Shown here piece after piece: positions 1 through 13,000 of a stretch of 64,000 nucleotides of DNA (positions within the stretch are counted from its first letter, which is position 1; each line of letters opens with the position of its first letter). The translations under genes were made by a program, and so were the position numbers. The notes beneath the pieces were generated by a model. The model saw only the letters and a program-made list of their open reading frames with translations. It searched no databases and had not been told where the DNA came from. This DNA is from Meandrina meandrites (lineage: Eukaryota; Cnidaria; Anthozoa; Scleractinia; Meandrinidae), in NCBI GenBank assembly GCA_963693305.1, contig OY855912.1, forward strand, positions 10,518,501-10,582,500, read 5' to 3'.

Positions 1-844
1 AAACGTACCTCTTTAGATTTACTGAAGGAGTGGCGCCACGCGTTTAGGGGACCGTCTGGCTGCCGAGCGCCGTTACGGATTCCAAAAAAAGGCAGCAAGT
101 ACAAAATGTGTCCTGAGTAAGCCATTCTTCTTAATTTGTTTTATAACGTTAGTTTGCCGTGAGAAGCATTTAAATTTCCAGAATTCGGTTTTTACTGCTG
201 TTTGAGCAGGTTGACAAACAAAGGCAGCAAGTACAAAATGTGTCCTGAGTAAGCCATTCTTCTTAATTTGTTTTATAACGTTAGTTTGCCGTGAGAAGCA
301 TTTAAATTTCCAGAATTCAGTTTTTACTGCTGTTTGAGCAGGTTGACAACACATGGGGCTCATTCAATTAAGACTGGGGAGAGGTCAGGGCGGCGACTTG
401 CAAATCGCAGGTTCCTGGTTCAATTAACAAAACACGGATGAAGGAGCCGACTTGCTAGCCAACAAACTAAAATAAATGTATGGCTAAAATCATTGATTGC
501 AGGTACGATGTAATGCTATACCTAAAGTAAAGAATAGTATTTTAAGTAGTGTAAGTATTCTACTGTTAGTCGTGTATGTATCGATTTAAGTAGTCAGAAA
601 TAATCACTACAATGATTTAATGTAATTAGTGTAAGTAAATTACAGGACCGTAAGTAGGATATAAGTATAGAAAGCAAACTTAGTAATGTTATTATAAGTG
701 GTGTTTTCTTTGTGTTTGTTTAAAAACTATTATTTGCTCTCTCAAACTGGCTTTGCCTTGTATTTGGTATAATGTATGTATTTCCCAATTTATCTGTGTT
801 GGGGTAAATCATTTTCCCGTTTTTTGTTTTTTTTTTCACTCCAG
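1..844. other. Partial intron of gene 1 at the left edge
   Basis: No exon recognised. A homologue of gene 2 exon 44078-44258 (first Cys of the zinc finger) should precede exon 845 but is not found here, so it lies further upstream. The stretch holds the tandem duplication at 88-351 and otherwise AT-rich unique-looking sequence. Confidence 0.6.
88..351. repeat. 132-bp tandem duplication
   Basis: Two adjacent copies with period 132, starting AAGGCAGCAAGTACAAAATG at about 89 and 221, and both ending near GAGCAGGTTGACAA. I see a single substitution (GAATTCGG versus GAATTCAG), so the duplication is recent. It has no coding content. Confidence 0.9.
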
Positions 845-1064
845 ATGGTCGAAAAGAACCTGCAAACTGGGCAAAGGCTGTACTTTCGCCCATGGGGAAA
901 TGGAACTCACAGCATGGAATGAACACTTGAAAAAAATGGAGAAACAAATGAAAAAGGAAACGGAAGAGGAAAAGGAAAAGGAACAGAAAAAAGATGTCGA
1001 TTCTGCACCGAAAATTCAAGTCAGTTTATCAATAGAGGATGAGCACCCAGTTCCTACTTACAAG
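845..1064 (+). CDS. Gene 1 exon: CCCH zinc finger and charged helix
   Basis: The acceptor is the AG at 843-844 and the donor GTTGGG starts at 1065. The exon carries the last three ligands of a CCCH zinc finger (CKLGKGCTFAHG: C-x5-C-x3-H). The first Cys must come from an upstream exon outside the window, as in gene 2, where the same finger is split at the same place (44258/44556). The finger is followed by a strongly charged Lys/Glu helix (KKMEKQMKKETEEEKEKEQ). CCCH fingers usually bind RNA; that role is inferred from the family. The Met codon at 753 is upstream of the acceptor, in the intron, and is not a start. Confidence 0.8.
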
Positions 1065-4000
1065 GTTGGGTGTCATAGAGCAAACATACATAACATCCTT
1101 TTGTCAAGATTAACCCATTGCCATGCTTACAACAGGCTACAGCTAAACATTAACATGCTCAATCAGCTCAAAAAGATAATAACAATTTTATATTAGTGAG
1201 AGTAAAAATGAAAGTGTAGACTTTTCACCGGATTAATAAAATTTCCCTTTTTTGTGATTTCATAAAAGAAAAGATCAAGTCAAAGTGCACAAAGTGCACA
1301 TTCTAGTTGAACAAGGATAAGGCTCTGTAAAATCGATTTCGACTTATTACGATATAAAATCCATTCGCTTAGTATCAATCTTTCTAGGTTGGTTAGGTTT
1401 GTTGACTTTTTTTTGAGTGTGTGTGTATGTACTAGGAAAATCAGTTTGGTCGGTTTGGTTGATCAACCTTTTTCAACCGCCATCAAACTAGGTTGAAATG
1501 GTTGACTTAGCTAGGGCCGATTTAAACCTTTCTCGCATGCGACAAGCTTACGACAGGCCTACGACATGACTTAGGACCATTTGCACGTGCGCGCGTCTTC
1601 CGTAAGGATGTGGTAGGTTGATTCACGATACGAATCGGGTTGTAGTCATGGCGTACGGGTGTCGCATGCGATAACCGTAGGCAAAATCGTACCGTCTTAT
1701 TCGTTCCTTAGAGTTGAATAGAACACTTTTGCAACTATTTTCAGCTGAAACGGTTCATCGATACTCAAAAATCATTTCGGCCGAAAAACCAAACATTTTG
1801 TCTAGACATAATGTTGTTTATGTCGATGCATGTTCATTTGATAACCCGTTGGTAGGTTTCGTGCCAGGTACAAAGTTAAACCAATTAGATTTTAGGGCGG
1901 AGTCTGCTATATAAAAGCAGGAACAATCGCTTAATTCGTCCTTCTATTCCTCGCCATGCAAGTGTCGAGTAGAACACGACAATATTCAACGCAACCAATT
2001 GGACACGGTTAATACCGTATTGTATTCTGTGTTTTGACGCTCAAAACGCAGAAAACGAACCTTGTTACTATTACTTTGTGGCTATAACCGCAACGTCATG
2101 TTTTCAATTTCTTTAGCTCGAGAATCTACGGTCCAGCCTTCCAGGGGTGACTGTGGTGTGTGAACCCAGGGATCTCGATGTCTCGTTACAAGTACCGCTG
2201 GACAGCGAAGGGGACAACAGATACAGCTGGTCCTTGCAATTTTCCTATGAGGTTAGATTAAAAACTGGTTTGGCAAGAATTTGTTTGCAAGCTTCTGAAG
2301 TTTACTTGATATTATCAAAAGCTGTGTTCATATGAAACCCGAAACATGTTTAGAGTAAACATATTTCAACTAAACATGTTTCAATGGATTGTTCACTATT
2401 TGGTTTAGTGTCAATTTTCAAGCCCTTCAAAAGAGAAGGGCTTTCCAGCGTTTAGCGAGCAGACAGCATTTGCGCTATTTTCGGTACAAGGAGAATTGCT
2501 TATAAATTTTGGTTTTGCATTGCGCTTGCAGCCCCTGTCATTAAGTTTCGTGGCGATGTTCTCCCAAATATTCTTCTTTCAATCCATCGTCAATAATTGC
2601 CGTTGTATCGCTACGTCGGCTCATACTTCAACAAAACATTTGGCCATAATAGGCCAAATTTTTGGATCTTTTGGGCACTCGCGTCCTCTCCGCTTGTCCG
2701 CCATTTTGATCGTGTTTCGTCTTTTCGTGAATGAAACTAGCTCTTGAGGTTGTCAAGAGTTATTTTCAATCATGCTCAGAATAAACATGTTTCGATCATG
2801 ATTCGCGCAATGCACCTTCTGATGTGAACACGTTTCATAGAGAAACATGTTTCGATCGTGATCAGACTAATCTTGTTTCGGCCTATTGTGAACACAGCTA
2901 AAGTCGCCCACCAGACTAAAAACAAAATCAGAAACAAATAAGCATCACTCACCGCACTGATGCATATGCAATCCACCATTCAAGTTGTAAAGAGCTTAAA
3001 ATCAAACACCCCAAATATTCGGCAATCTCTTCTGCGACTTTATGTCTTGCAATGAAATTGTTGTTTGCAAACGTTGCTTTTAGAACAACCTGGAATGAAA
3101 GTATCGTCATTTCTAGCTTTACTGTACTGAAAACGATTTATTTTATTTTCACTATACAGTCGAATACCAGTGGTCATCTGCAAGATATAGTGCTCTTACC
3201 GCAACACCATAAATGTTACGCCCTGTCTAGCGTCAAATTTAGGTGTACTGTGAAAGACGCCAGTGCTACACCAACAAGTGCAAAATCATCGATCTCTGAA
3301 GAACTGTCTGACATGTTTCACTACTCAGTGAAACCAAATCTGCACGCTTTACACAGCAATTGTGAAGTAGAGGTCGTAGTCTCATTTTCCACGCTTGTGT
3401 TTGGAAACTTTGCACAAGTTTTGGTCCTCGATTTTGGGAAAGGGAATCATCTTGCTGTGGGGATGAGCATCGAGGTTGGCAGTCAACAATTCTTAAAAGA
3501 GTTCCACGAAGCGAAGACGAACTTAACGTTGGATTGGCCACTATGGGATGACGGAACACGAGAAATTGTCAAGTTCAAGCCCAAACGTCCTTCAGTGTTC
3601 AACAACGAGCATTTGATTGACAAGTACAAATTACCCAAATCAGACGATATTGTGCCTTCCCCCCTTCTTGATGGATCTCAGGGCTTGAGTAAGAACAGTT
3701 ACAAAGACGTAATGCATCAGCTGTTATTCGCAGAGGAGTTGTACATTCGAAAACAAGTTTCCAGGTAAAACCTGAGACTGAATTGTATGCATTAATAATG
3801 GTAATATAATATAACCACATTTCGATTTATTTTCGCACCTCCGAATTTACCATACTGAAAGGAGGGCATACTGTTCACTTTATGTCACTTACATATTTCA
3901 GCAGCGTTCTTGTATGTCTAGATCTATGTGCCCCCAATGACTCACTACTACCCGAAATAAATCACGCGCCTATGTATGAATTTTCTCCATAGCAAGCGCC

Positions 4001-7000
4001 ACAAATATATATATATTTTTAATCTTTACCGTACACAGTAAAACAACAAGGAGGTAGATGATAAACTTATTTCCTTGTTGATTGTTTATTTTACAGTTTT
4101 AACATGCAGGGAGTACATTTGTACGCAACAAAATTTGTAGTAAAGGAAGACGAACTCCTGTGCGCCGAGGAAGGATGGCTCTATGGCTCCTTTCACGTCT
4201 CCCGCCCAATAACACCTGATGACGCAGGTGGGCGTCTCCTGCTGAGAAATCTGTTTAAAAGCGCAGGCTCAATTCTATTAGCCAAATCACAAAGCCCTGA
4301 TTCATTGGTTTACGAGGCGTTAGTAGACTCGGTGGAGGGTAGTCGAGTCATATTAAAGCTGTCTGCACAATGCTGCGAAGATCTTGGGCTGACCGATAAC
4401 AGAGATGCCACCGTAGATGTTCAGTTTCAGATCAACAGACTCCCTCTGTGTGAGATGCACGACAACATTGATAGACTGGGACCCGAGCACGTGAGAATAT
4501 TGTTTCCAGCGTTCAGCAACGATGTTTTGGAAGAGAAGGTAAGCAGTAGCTGCAATAGCTCGCATTTTAAACGCGAAATACTACTGTTAATTAATTAGTT
4601 TTTCTTCAATCCAATCAGAAATGGAAGTGATGCGAGTTGGTTCATTACTTACCTGGCCGTTGTGTATACAGAAATGTCATAATGCCAGCAGCTAACCTTT
4701 TTAACACGAAAATAAGAGTCACAGGGTTATTGGATATCACAAAGACAACTTAAAACACTTCTGACCCATTATATTTGGAGAGCGAGATGCAATTTTGGGC
4801 ATCGAAAATGACACCATAATTTTCAATTCTCACTATTACCCTTACTATGAGTGAGGTGCACGATGTGTAGAGCCCGATATAAACACATCGCTAAGGCTAG
4901 TAAATGGTTTGTTAAAATGTTTATAAAGTTTGCAATATTTCTATGAAGGAAATCGAAACAGTTTGGTGGTATAAAATTGGTGCGAATGATATGGCTATGA
5001 CACAATTCATTTCACATCTTTCGGGCGTGAAATGCAAATTTTTGCCCTTGCATTCATGGCATGTTGCAGAGTCAAGCGTCCTGCAAACTGAATACGCTTC
5101 AAAATCTCATGAAACCAAAAGATACCGAAACAAAAATAAGATGTAACTAGTTAGTGTTTTAGCATAGCATACGCAGCAAAACTGAAATATATTTTACCAG
5201 CAACTGTCATAGAGAAAGCGCTAGGCTAGCCCCCCTTTATACCGAAACTTCTTGTTTAATAATATTTAGTAATGCAAGTATTGTATATAATTATTTCAGA
5301 TTTGTAATCTTCCTTGGATTCTTGATCAAAAATTAAGCGAAGATCAGAAAGAAATTATCAGGAAAATAGCGGCTCCGTCAATTGATGCGCCTCCACTTGT
5401 AGTGTTCGGTCCTTTTGGAACAGGCAAAACCTTCACACTAAATCAAGCAGTTCGACGTATGGCCGTCAACCTTAACAACCGCGTCCTCATCTGTACACAC
5501 TCAAACAGCGCTGCAGACATACATGTAAAACTACTGGATGAATATCTCAAAAAGCAACATGGTATAGCTGCCTGCAGACCTTTGAGGATTTACTCGCCGT
5601 TGCGTAAGCTGTCAACCGTTTCTCACCAAGTGAAGGAGTATTGCCTCATCGCCGACAAAGGAAAATCAACAGAAGCCTTCAGACTCCCATCTCGCGATGA
5701 TGTGTTAAGGCACCGAGTCGTTGTTTCAACTTTGGGCACGTGTCGAGCACTTTTTGACATGGATCTTCATCGTGGATTCTTTTCGCACATCTTAATCGAT
5801 GAAGCAGCGCAGGCGCTGGAAACTGAAACGCTAACACCAATTACACTCGCAGGGAATAACACCAAAGTCGTCTTCACCGGGGATCATATGCAGGTACGTG
5901 CAGTCTGACGGTTCTCGTCCTTGCTCCGAGCTTTTCTCCCAATCATTCATACATGCATTCACTCATCCATCTGTCCGTCCATCCGTCCGTCTGTCCGTCC
6001 GTCCGTCCGTCCGTCCGTCCGTCCGTCCGTCCGTTCGTTCGTTCGTTCGTTCGTTCGTTCGTTCGTTCGTTCGTTCGTCCGTTCGTTCGTTCGTTCATGC
6101 ATTCATTAATTTGTTCGTTCGTTTGTATTGTTCGTTTGTTTGTTTTACTTTAAAGCGCATAAATCTCGCTCAGTTTGTTTCCGCAAACGTTTCTTCGTTA
6201 TTCCCTAGATTGCCCCTGATGTGTTTTCTCCTCAAGCAAAGGCGTGGGGATTGCAAACTTCCTTACAAGAAAGGCTCTTTCGCGACTACCAGAAACGGCA
6301 AAAAGAGACAACACCGGATCCAAACATCGTATTGTTAACAGAGAACTACCGATCTAACAAACAAGTTCTTCAATTCTCGTCCGACATGTTTTATGGTGGC
6401 AAGCTCTCTTCTTCTAGCAAAGAACGCCTTCATCCTCAGTTAGGACCACTCGTATTTTATTCTGCTCTTGGCACAGAAGAGACTGATGAGAACCAATTCT
6501 CGTATCGCAATTTGGCTGAGGTAAACGAAGTGGTAAAGCGAGTCAAGGAAGTCACTGATTGCTGGCCTGAAGCTGAATGGGGCCCAATAGATCTCAAACA
6601 AGTTGCCGTGGTTTCGTCATACAATTACCAGGTACCATTTAAAGTAAATATCACTGAAAATACTGGAACCAGTATTGCGATCGGTAGAAGACATTTACAA
6701 TAAAAATAATTTTAAGCCGATCTGATTTTTTTCTTTCTAAATTTTCGGTGACTTCTGTTCACCTTCATCAGAGCTAGAAAATAAAACTTTATTTTCTAGC
6801 TCTGATGAAGGTGAACAGAAGTCACCGAAAATTTAGAAAGAAAAAAATCAGATCGGCTTAAAATTATTTTTACTGTAAATTAAAAGTAAACATGATTTCT
6901 ATCGCCGACAATGCTATAAATGATAAAATCCTTGACCTCCGGTCCCGAGCTCTAAATATGAAAAGCTTTTGTTTGACAAAAGCACCAGCAAAAAGGAAAA

Positions 7001-10000
7001 TGAACGGTTATAGAGGAACAAACTTGGTGAAAATAGTTACAAAGCATTACAAGTGTTTTAATTTGTTTCATTAATCACTATATTTGCATAGTAAAATCTA
7101 CTTTTGATTTCTTTCTAGGTTAAAACAATTCGAGATGGCCTTAGGAAACTTAATCTTGGAGAGGTTGATGTAGACACCATCCAAAATTATCAAGGTAATT
7201 TTCTTAGGTATTCAGTTTTGGTCGTACTGTTCTACGGATTGTATGTGATTGTAGGAGAAAGTGGAATCATCAGTGAATTACTTTTTATTTAATTAACACT
7301 TTAATTATGACACATGTTATGTTTTCCTTTATTGTCTTATCAGGAAAAGAGTTTCGTGCCCTCTTCATCAGCACAGTTCGAACTTTCCATACCTGCAAAC
7401 AATCCCTTGAATACGACGCTAGCGAGAACGAGGGTCCTTACCTGTATTTCCTGTCAGATGCTAAGCTGCTGAACACTGCTCTTACCCGTGCCCAGTCTCT
7501 CATCGCAATTGTTGGCGATCCGTTTTCCTTGAGAACCGTGGGTGATTGCCAAGGGCTGTGGGAAAATTTTATCAAGAGGTGCAGTGATAATGGAACGCTA
7601 TTTGGAATTGAACACGAAGAACTGGAAGAAAGCATTTCGCTGAGTGGACTAAATATCAGTGCTACCGAGTTTGTGCCAGCTGTTTTCACAAATACCAGTC
7701 ACTCAGCCGCTAAGGAGCAAAAAGCAAACCGTGAAGCCCGTGGTCTTAACAAAACCGAGTTGTGCAAGACGTCTCCTTTATCGCTCGAAGAACGTGAGGC
7801 ACATCACAAAATTAGAGATGATACTTTTCTTCCAGAGGAACAGAGCTATTTTGACGACAATGACAACAGAGCCTTTGCTGATCATGCCAACTTTGAAGAC
7901 AGTGAATCTGAAAGTACATCTGACTCAGATGATGCAGGAGACGAACTCTCTGACAGTGACGAACAAGGCAATCCTGATGATTTTGCCGAATATGACGATG
8001 TCGATGAAACTGTGCCTCCGAAGCACATGGATGACATCATTCTTGCCCTTAAAGCCAAGTGTGAAGAGAACGAAATGAAAAGGAAACTAAGAGATGAAGC
8101 AAAGAGAGATAAAGATATCATGACGCCAGATCTTGCACCAGATGATGCCAAAGAAAACAGTGAAAGTCTCGTTACCAGACCTTCTGGTTTTAACACGGTG
8201 CGAAAAGGTATAGTTCACGAAGACTACAAAATGAGGACAAGAAAAGGTAAAACTCAGATATTTCTGGTGAATATGAAAGTCAAAAACAGTGAGCGTATGG
8301 AACGATTACTTCGTCAGCCTAAACTGAAAGAGCAAGAGCGCTTACAGCCAGAGTATCTTGAACGTTTGTTAAAAGAGAAGCCTGCGTTATATCGCCAATG
8401 TTCCTTGCGCATTAACTACGAGAGATCAAGGACTTCGTACGGAGAGATTCAAGACATTGAAACTGAAGATATTTTGATCGAGGGAAACACTCGTCAGTGC
8501 TTTGATCGAGACAGCGTCGTAGTTAAACTGACGAACTTGCCTTCCAATGAAACCACAATTCAACAAAGTACCACGGAAGGAATAAAGGGTGAAATAGTTG
8601 GTATTAAGAATCGTACAGTCAATCTTCGTGAACGTCAGTTTGTTTGCACAATCAACAGGGAGAACCCTTGCGTGATGTACCCGATAAACAGGTCGATGAC
8701 ACCCATTGGAAACTTGAGAGATGAATCCTGCAACGGAGTTCCAATATACAGGAGAGTCCAACCAGGATCAGCGGCGAAAGCGGTGAGAGTAGACACGCTA
8801 TCGCTAAAAGAAGCTTTGAGTGGCAAGTATCTTTTTGTTGTGCAATATTTGCAATGGAAACGTGATTTTCCTTATCCACTTGGTATTGTCACCAAGAAGA
8901 TTCGCAGAGGCAGTCACCTTCCTGAAGCTTTCAAACTTCTCGAAGCTGAATACCAACTGAAGGACTTTTTTCCGTATGAGGTAGACAAAGAGGTTGAAAG
9001 GCAAATTGATGCATGGTCGAGCATTCCGGCAAACGAAAGAGAGTGCCGCCCACGTGTGAAAAATGCATTCACAATTGATCCTCCTGGAAGTAGAGCTCTG
9101 GATGATGCCTTGACGACTGAAGAGCTAAAGAATCATCGTCACAAAGTTGGCGTTCACATTGCTGATGTGGCTTACTTTGTGCAACCGGGAAGTAGAGTCG
9201 ATGTTGAGGCACGAAAGAGAGGCACTTCTTACTTTCGAGGTCATCGTTTCGGAGATGTTCTTATGCTTCCTGAAGACCTAAGCCATGACGTCTGCAGCCT
9301 GTTGCCGAACCAAGAACGACGTGCAGTTTCTGTTTACCTAGTTTTGGACCAAGATGGTCGTATTCGGGAGAAAGAAGAGCTCGACTTTTGCCGCACAATT
9401 GTGCAGTCACAATGTCGTTTGACCTACGCTGAAGCACAGCGAGTCATTCTTGGAAAGCCTATCCGTGGCAAGCACGTCAGTGACGGAGAAGTGACATCGC
9501 AGATCGAGCAAAGTATCCGCACGCTCAGTATGCTAGCGCAGAAAAGGAGGAAATTGCGTCTTTCTGAAGGATCTTTCTTTCATTTCGACCACACAGACCG
9601 AAAGGAAGACATTGAGGCTCATGAGTTGGTGGAAGAAATGATGATCCTGGCAAATACGTCAGTAGCCAAGTATCTTGTTCAAAGGAAAGCAGCACTGTTG
9701 CCCTTACGAATTCAACTTCCTCCGAAGACGCGTAAACTAGATGAGTGGAGAGAGCGTTTTAAGGATTGTGCCAAACTTTCTCTTTCTCTTAGAAGGCATT
9801 TGCGTCAAGATGCTGGATGTGCGGAGAACTTTTTTGTGCCGACGCCTGCGTGGAATGACATCTCTAAAGCACTCCGCAAACGGGATCACAGAAAGTTAAC
9901 GCACCTGATTGGCAATGATAACATCTTTCCGCAACTTTCTGTCGCGCGTTCTCTGCTGAATGGTCTGCAAAGAAGAGCTGAAGATGTAAGAGCAGCGGAC

Positions 10001-13000
10001 GTTCCAGTGGATCACAGAGTTCATTGGTCATTGAACGTGTTGGCATACACTCGCTTTACATCTCCGATTCGTCGCTATTTGGACATTGAAGTTCATCGCT
10101 TGTTATTTGAGAATCAACGGCATGACGTGGAGCCCGAGGATATCGCTGACCTTTATCGTAGGTGTTCATTTCTGTCTGAAAGGTCGACTAAGTTTGAGAA
10201 AGATTGCGGCCGAGTTCAGTTTGCTGCAGATCTGAAGGATGCAGCGTGTGAAACTGGTGCTGTTGTTGAGATCATCGCGCTAGATTTTATTCAACTGCAG
10301 CTTCTGTCTGATGCAAATCAGTATCTCTCTCCAACACAAAGGAGAGTCAGGATTAGTAACTTGGGACCAATTGAGCAACCCGAGGTGGATGAATCTTCAA
10401 CATGCGTTGAGTTGAAGTGGAAACTCAGGATTTACGATGCTTCTGTTGAAAATATGAACCGGGCGAGTAGGAGTATGAACCAGGAGAGACATCTCCGTGA
10501 AGACAGAATCAAGATTGAGGCATTGCTGCCTGCCGCTTCAAACTCTTCGAGTCTTGGCTACCACATTCCTAGCAGTCTTTGGCTGGACGTCTTGGATGCT
10601 GTTAAAGTCAACGATTTCAATAATCTCAGGAACTGTTTGAAGGAAGTCCGTAAGAGTATTTCTAGTGAAAGGGGAATGTTACCAGGTGACCATCCACACG
10701 AAAGAATGATTGAGGAACAACAGGAACGACGAGGAGACCACAATAGAGGCGACGATACAGATGAAGATGATGATGACGATAATGAAGACGATGACGATGA
10801 CGATGACGATGACCACACGGATGATAACGAAGACGCTCACGATGACGATGTTGAAAGAAATGCAGAATCATCTCAAGATGAAGAACAGAGTAAGTTGCAC
10901 TTTTTTAACACTTCTCTCGTCTTAAGGGTGTCCGACAATGTTAGCGTACAGCTTTCAGCCAACGAAATCGAAGCACTGATGTCACCTGATATTCAGCTGT
11001 TCAAGCTTGCCCCTGGTATCACCATCTGCCTGGAACATAGAAAGCTCGCCGATAAGTGCTTTGCAGAAGTTGCGTCGGAAAAGGCGTCAAAGCAACGCTA
11101 TGGAAATATCAGAAAGTATGTCAATGCGTGGAAGCCGTTGTTGACAATGGAGGCGGCGACTGTGGCCGTATCGAGTGATGATGCTTTAGTTCTTCAGAAC
11201 GTTGAAGTGAAGTGGAAAGAGGATGATCATGGGGAACTTGTCGGGGAGTTTCAGCTCGACAAGATGTTCAGCGAAACCAGACATATCGAGATATTTCATG
11301 GAGACTACGCTTGTGTAAGGGTTTCCTGTCCCACATCTTTGCCGGCAAGTTCTCCTCGCGCTGGCCGCTTTTCAACAATGGAAAGTGAACTTTCAGACCA
11401 AGGCGAATACGAAGCATCCTCTATAAGTGACGGCGAGGATGAAGAGGACATGAAATGTTTGACTCGTGGAGGGAAAACTATGGAACGATATTGGGTTGGC
11501 CACTGTATCTTCACTGCTGCTGACAAATCTCTGAAATTCACCCTTCGCCTGTTTCAATACTCTATGAACATTCCTCAAGGCCTTCGACATGGTGGAATTC
11601 GGAGTTGTGCAGTGGAAATAATAAAACAAACTATACCTTGCAGGTAATTATATATTAAACAGATACATTTTCGTGTTTTGAATCCACTCAGTAGAGAACC
11701 GATACGAAAAAATTAAAAATGCGTCATGTCTTTAGATTTAGGTTTCCTTTTTTCGTGAATGGGTACATCATACTGCCTACAAATTATAACCTTCATGCAC
11801 GTTTCCCTTTACTGTGCTAGTTCCTGTAAATAATACTCTGCTCATGTACATTAAACCTCGTAATAGGAGATTGCAAAAACAGAGGTCTAAAAAGGGCCGC
11901 GCGCGCTTTCTACGTCACCTCAAAAGAGTACAAAAAATATAGACAAGCTCATTGGCCGAATGATAAAACTCCTTCCTTATTGTATGGTACATACTTTAAA
12001 CTCCTTCTTCATTGCATGGTACATACGCACTCTTTAATTGATTGCTTATCCAGCTCCTTCAATAATGACGCTTTTGAACGTGATCATTCTGTGTTTGCTT
12101 GCACTGGGAAAGGTGGGCAATAATTGATTTCTAACGTCTTGCAGACGAATGATCCAAACTTTGGCAGATCTGCCTTTGAAGGGCACTCACCTTGCTCATA
12201 ACATCTGCCTTGGCAAAGTAACCGCATTGGATGGTAAGAGACACTCACAACCACTCAAATAAATCTAGTTATCTGTAACGTAGATGGGGTGGCGGACGGT
12301 TGGTATACGAAAGTTCTGTTTTACGGTCGGAGCAGTATAAACCGGAAAACAAATATATGGAGATGGCACTTCTATGTGAGTCCTAGATAAGCTATTTCAT
12401 CTCTTCAAAATGGAAAGAAATTAATGTCTTAAAGACGTTTAAAAATAAAACCGTTTCACTTGTTAGTTACATTAGTACAGGTGCACAGTAATGTTTGCTA
12501 CAAACGACCGGCATTTATTTTGTTTTTTAAATGGACTTCCGACTTTATCCTACTTTCACCTACAGAATTTATTATACTTTTACGTCTTCTTTGGCATTCA
12601 TTATTTGTGCAGGCGAGAAGAACAAATCTTTGTAAACGTATTTTGGGCGTTTACTTTCTGCTCCCTTATTTTAGGACTGTGAATTTAAGAGCAGACAGTT
12701 CTCTATTCCGTTTATAGAAAAAATGTGCTGTTTTGAATCCTTATAGCTCTCTACATCCCTTTACCGGACGACAACCTTTCAATTGCTGATCATGTTCATG
12801 GCTGTGATCTACAAAGACTAAACGATCTCCAAGTGACGGCTGTTAAAAGATCCTTACGAGGCCGCTTTACTCTCATTCAAGGACCCCCAGGTATGCTCAC
12901 CATGACAAATTCAATGCGCCTGTGATATCAATGAGAGGTGCCGTGACGTGGCCGAATGGTTAGAGCGCTGGAGTGCCGTTCGAGTGGTCCAGGTTCGAGC

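Noticed and set aside
753..1196. Open frame with its own Met before the gene 1 zinc finger
   Set aside because: The splice acceptor at 843-844 and the match to gene 2 exon 44556-44724 show that the part before 845 and after 1064 is intron.
5898..6338. Ser-Val-Arg-Pro repeat proteins in several frames
   Set aside because: They are translations of the TCCG/TTCG microsatellite in an intron.
10558..10818. Minus-strand Ser-rich open frame
   Set aside because: It is the complement of the Asp-rich coding repeat of gene 1.
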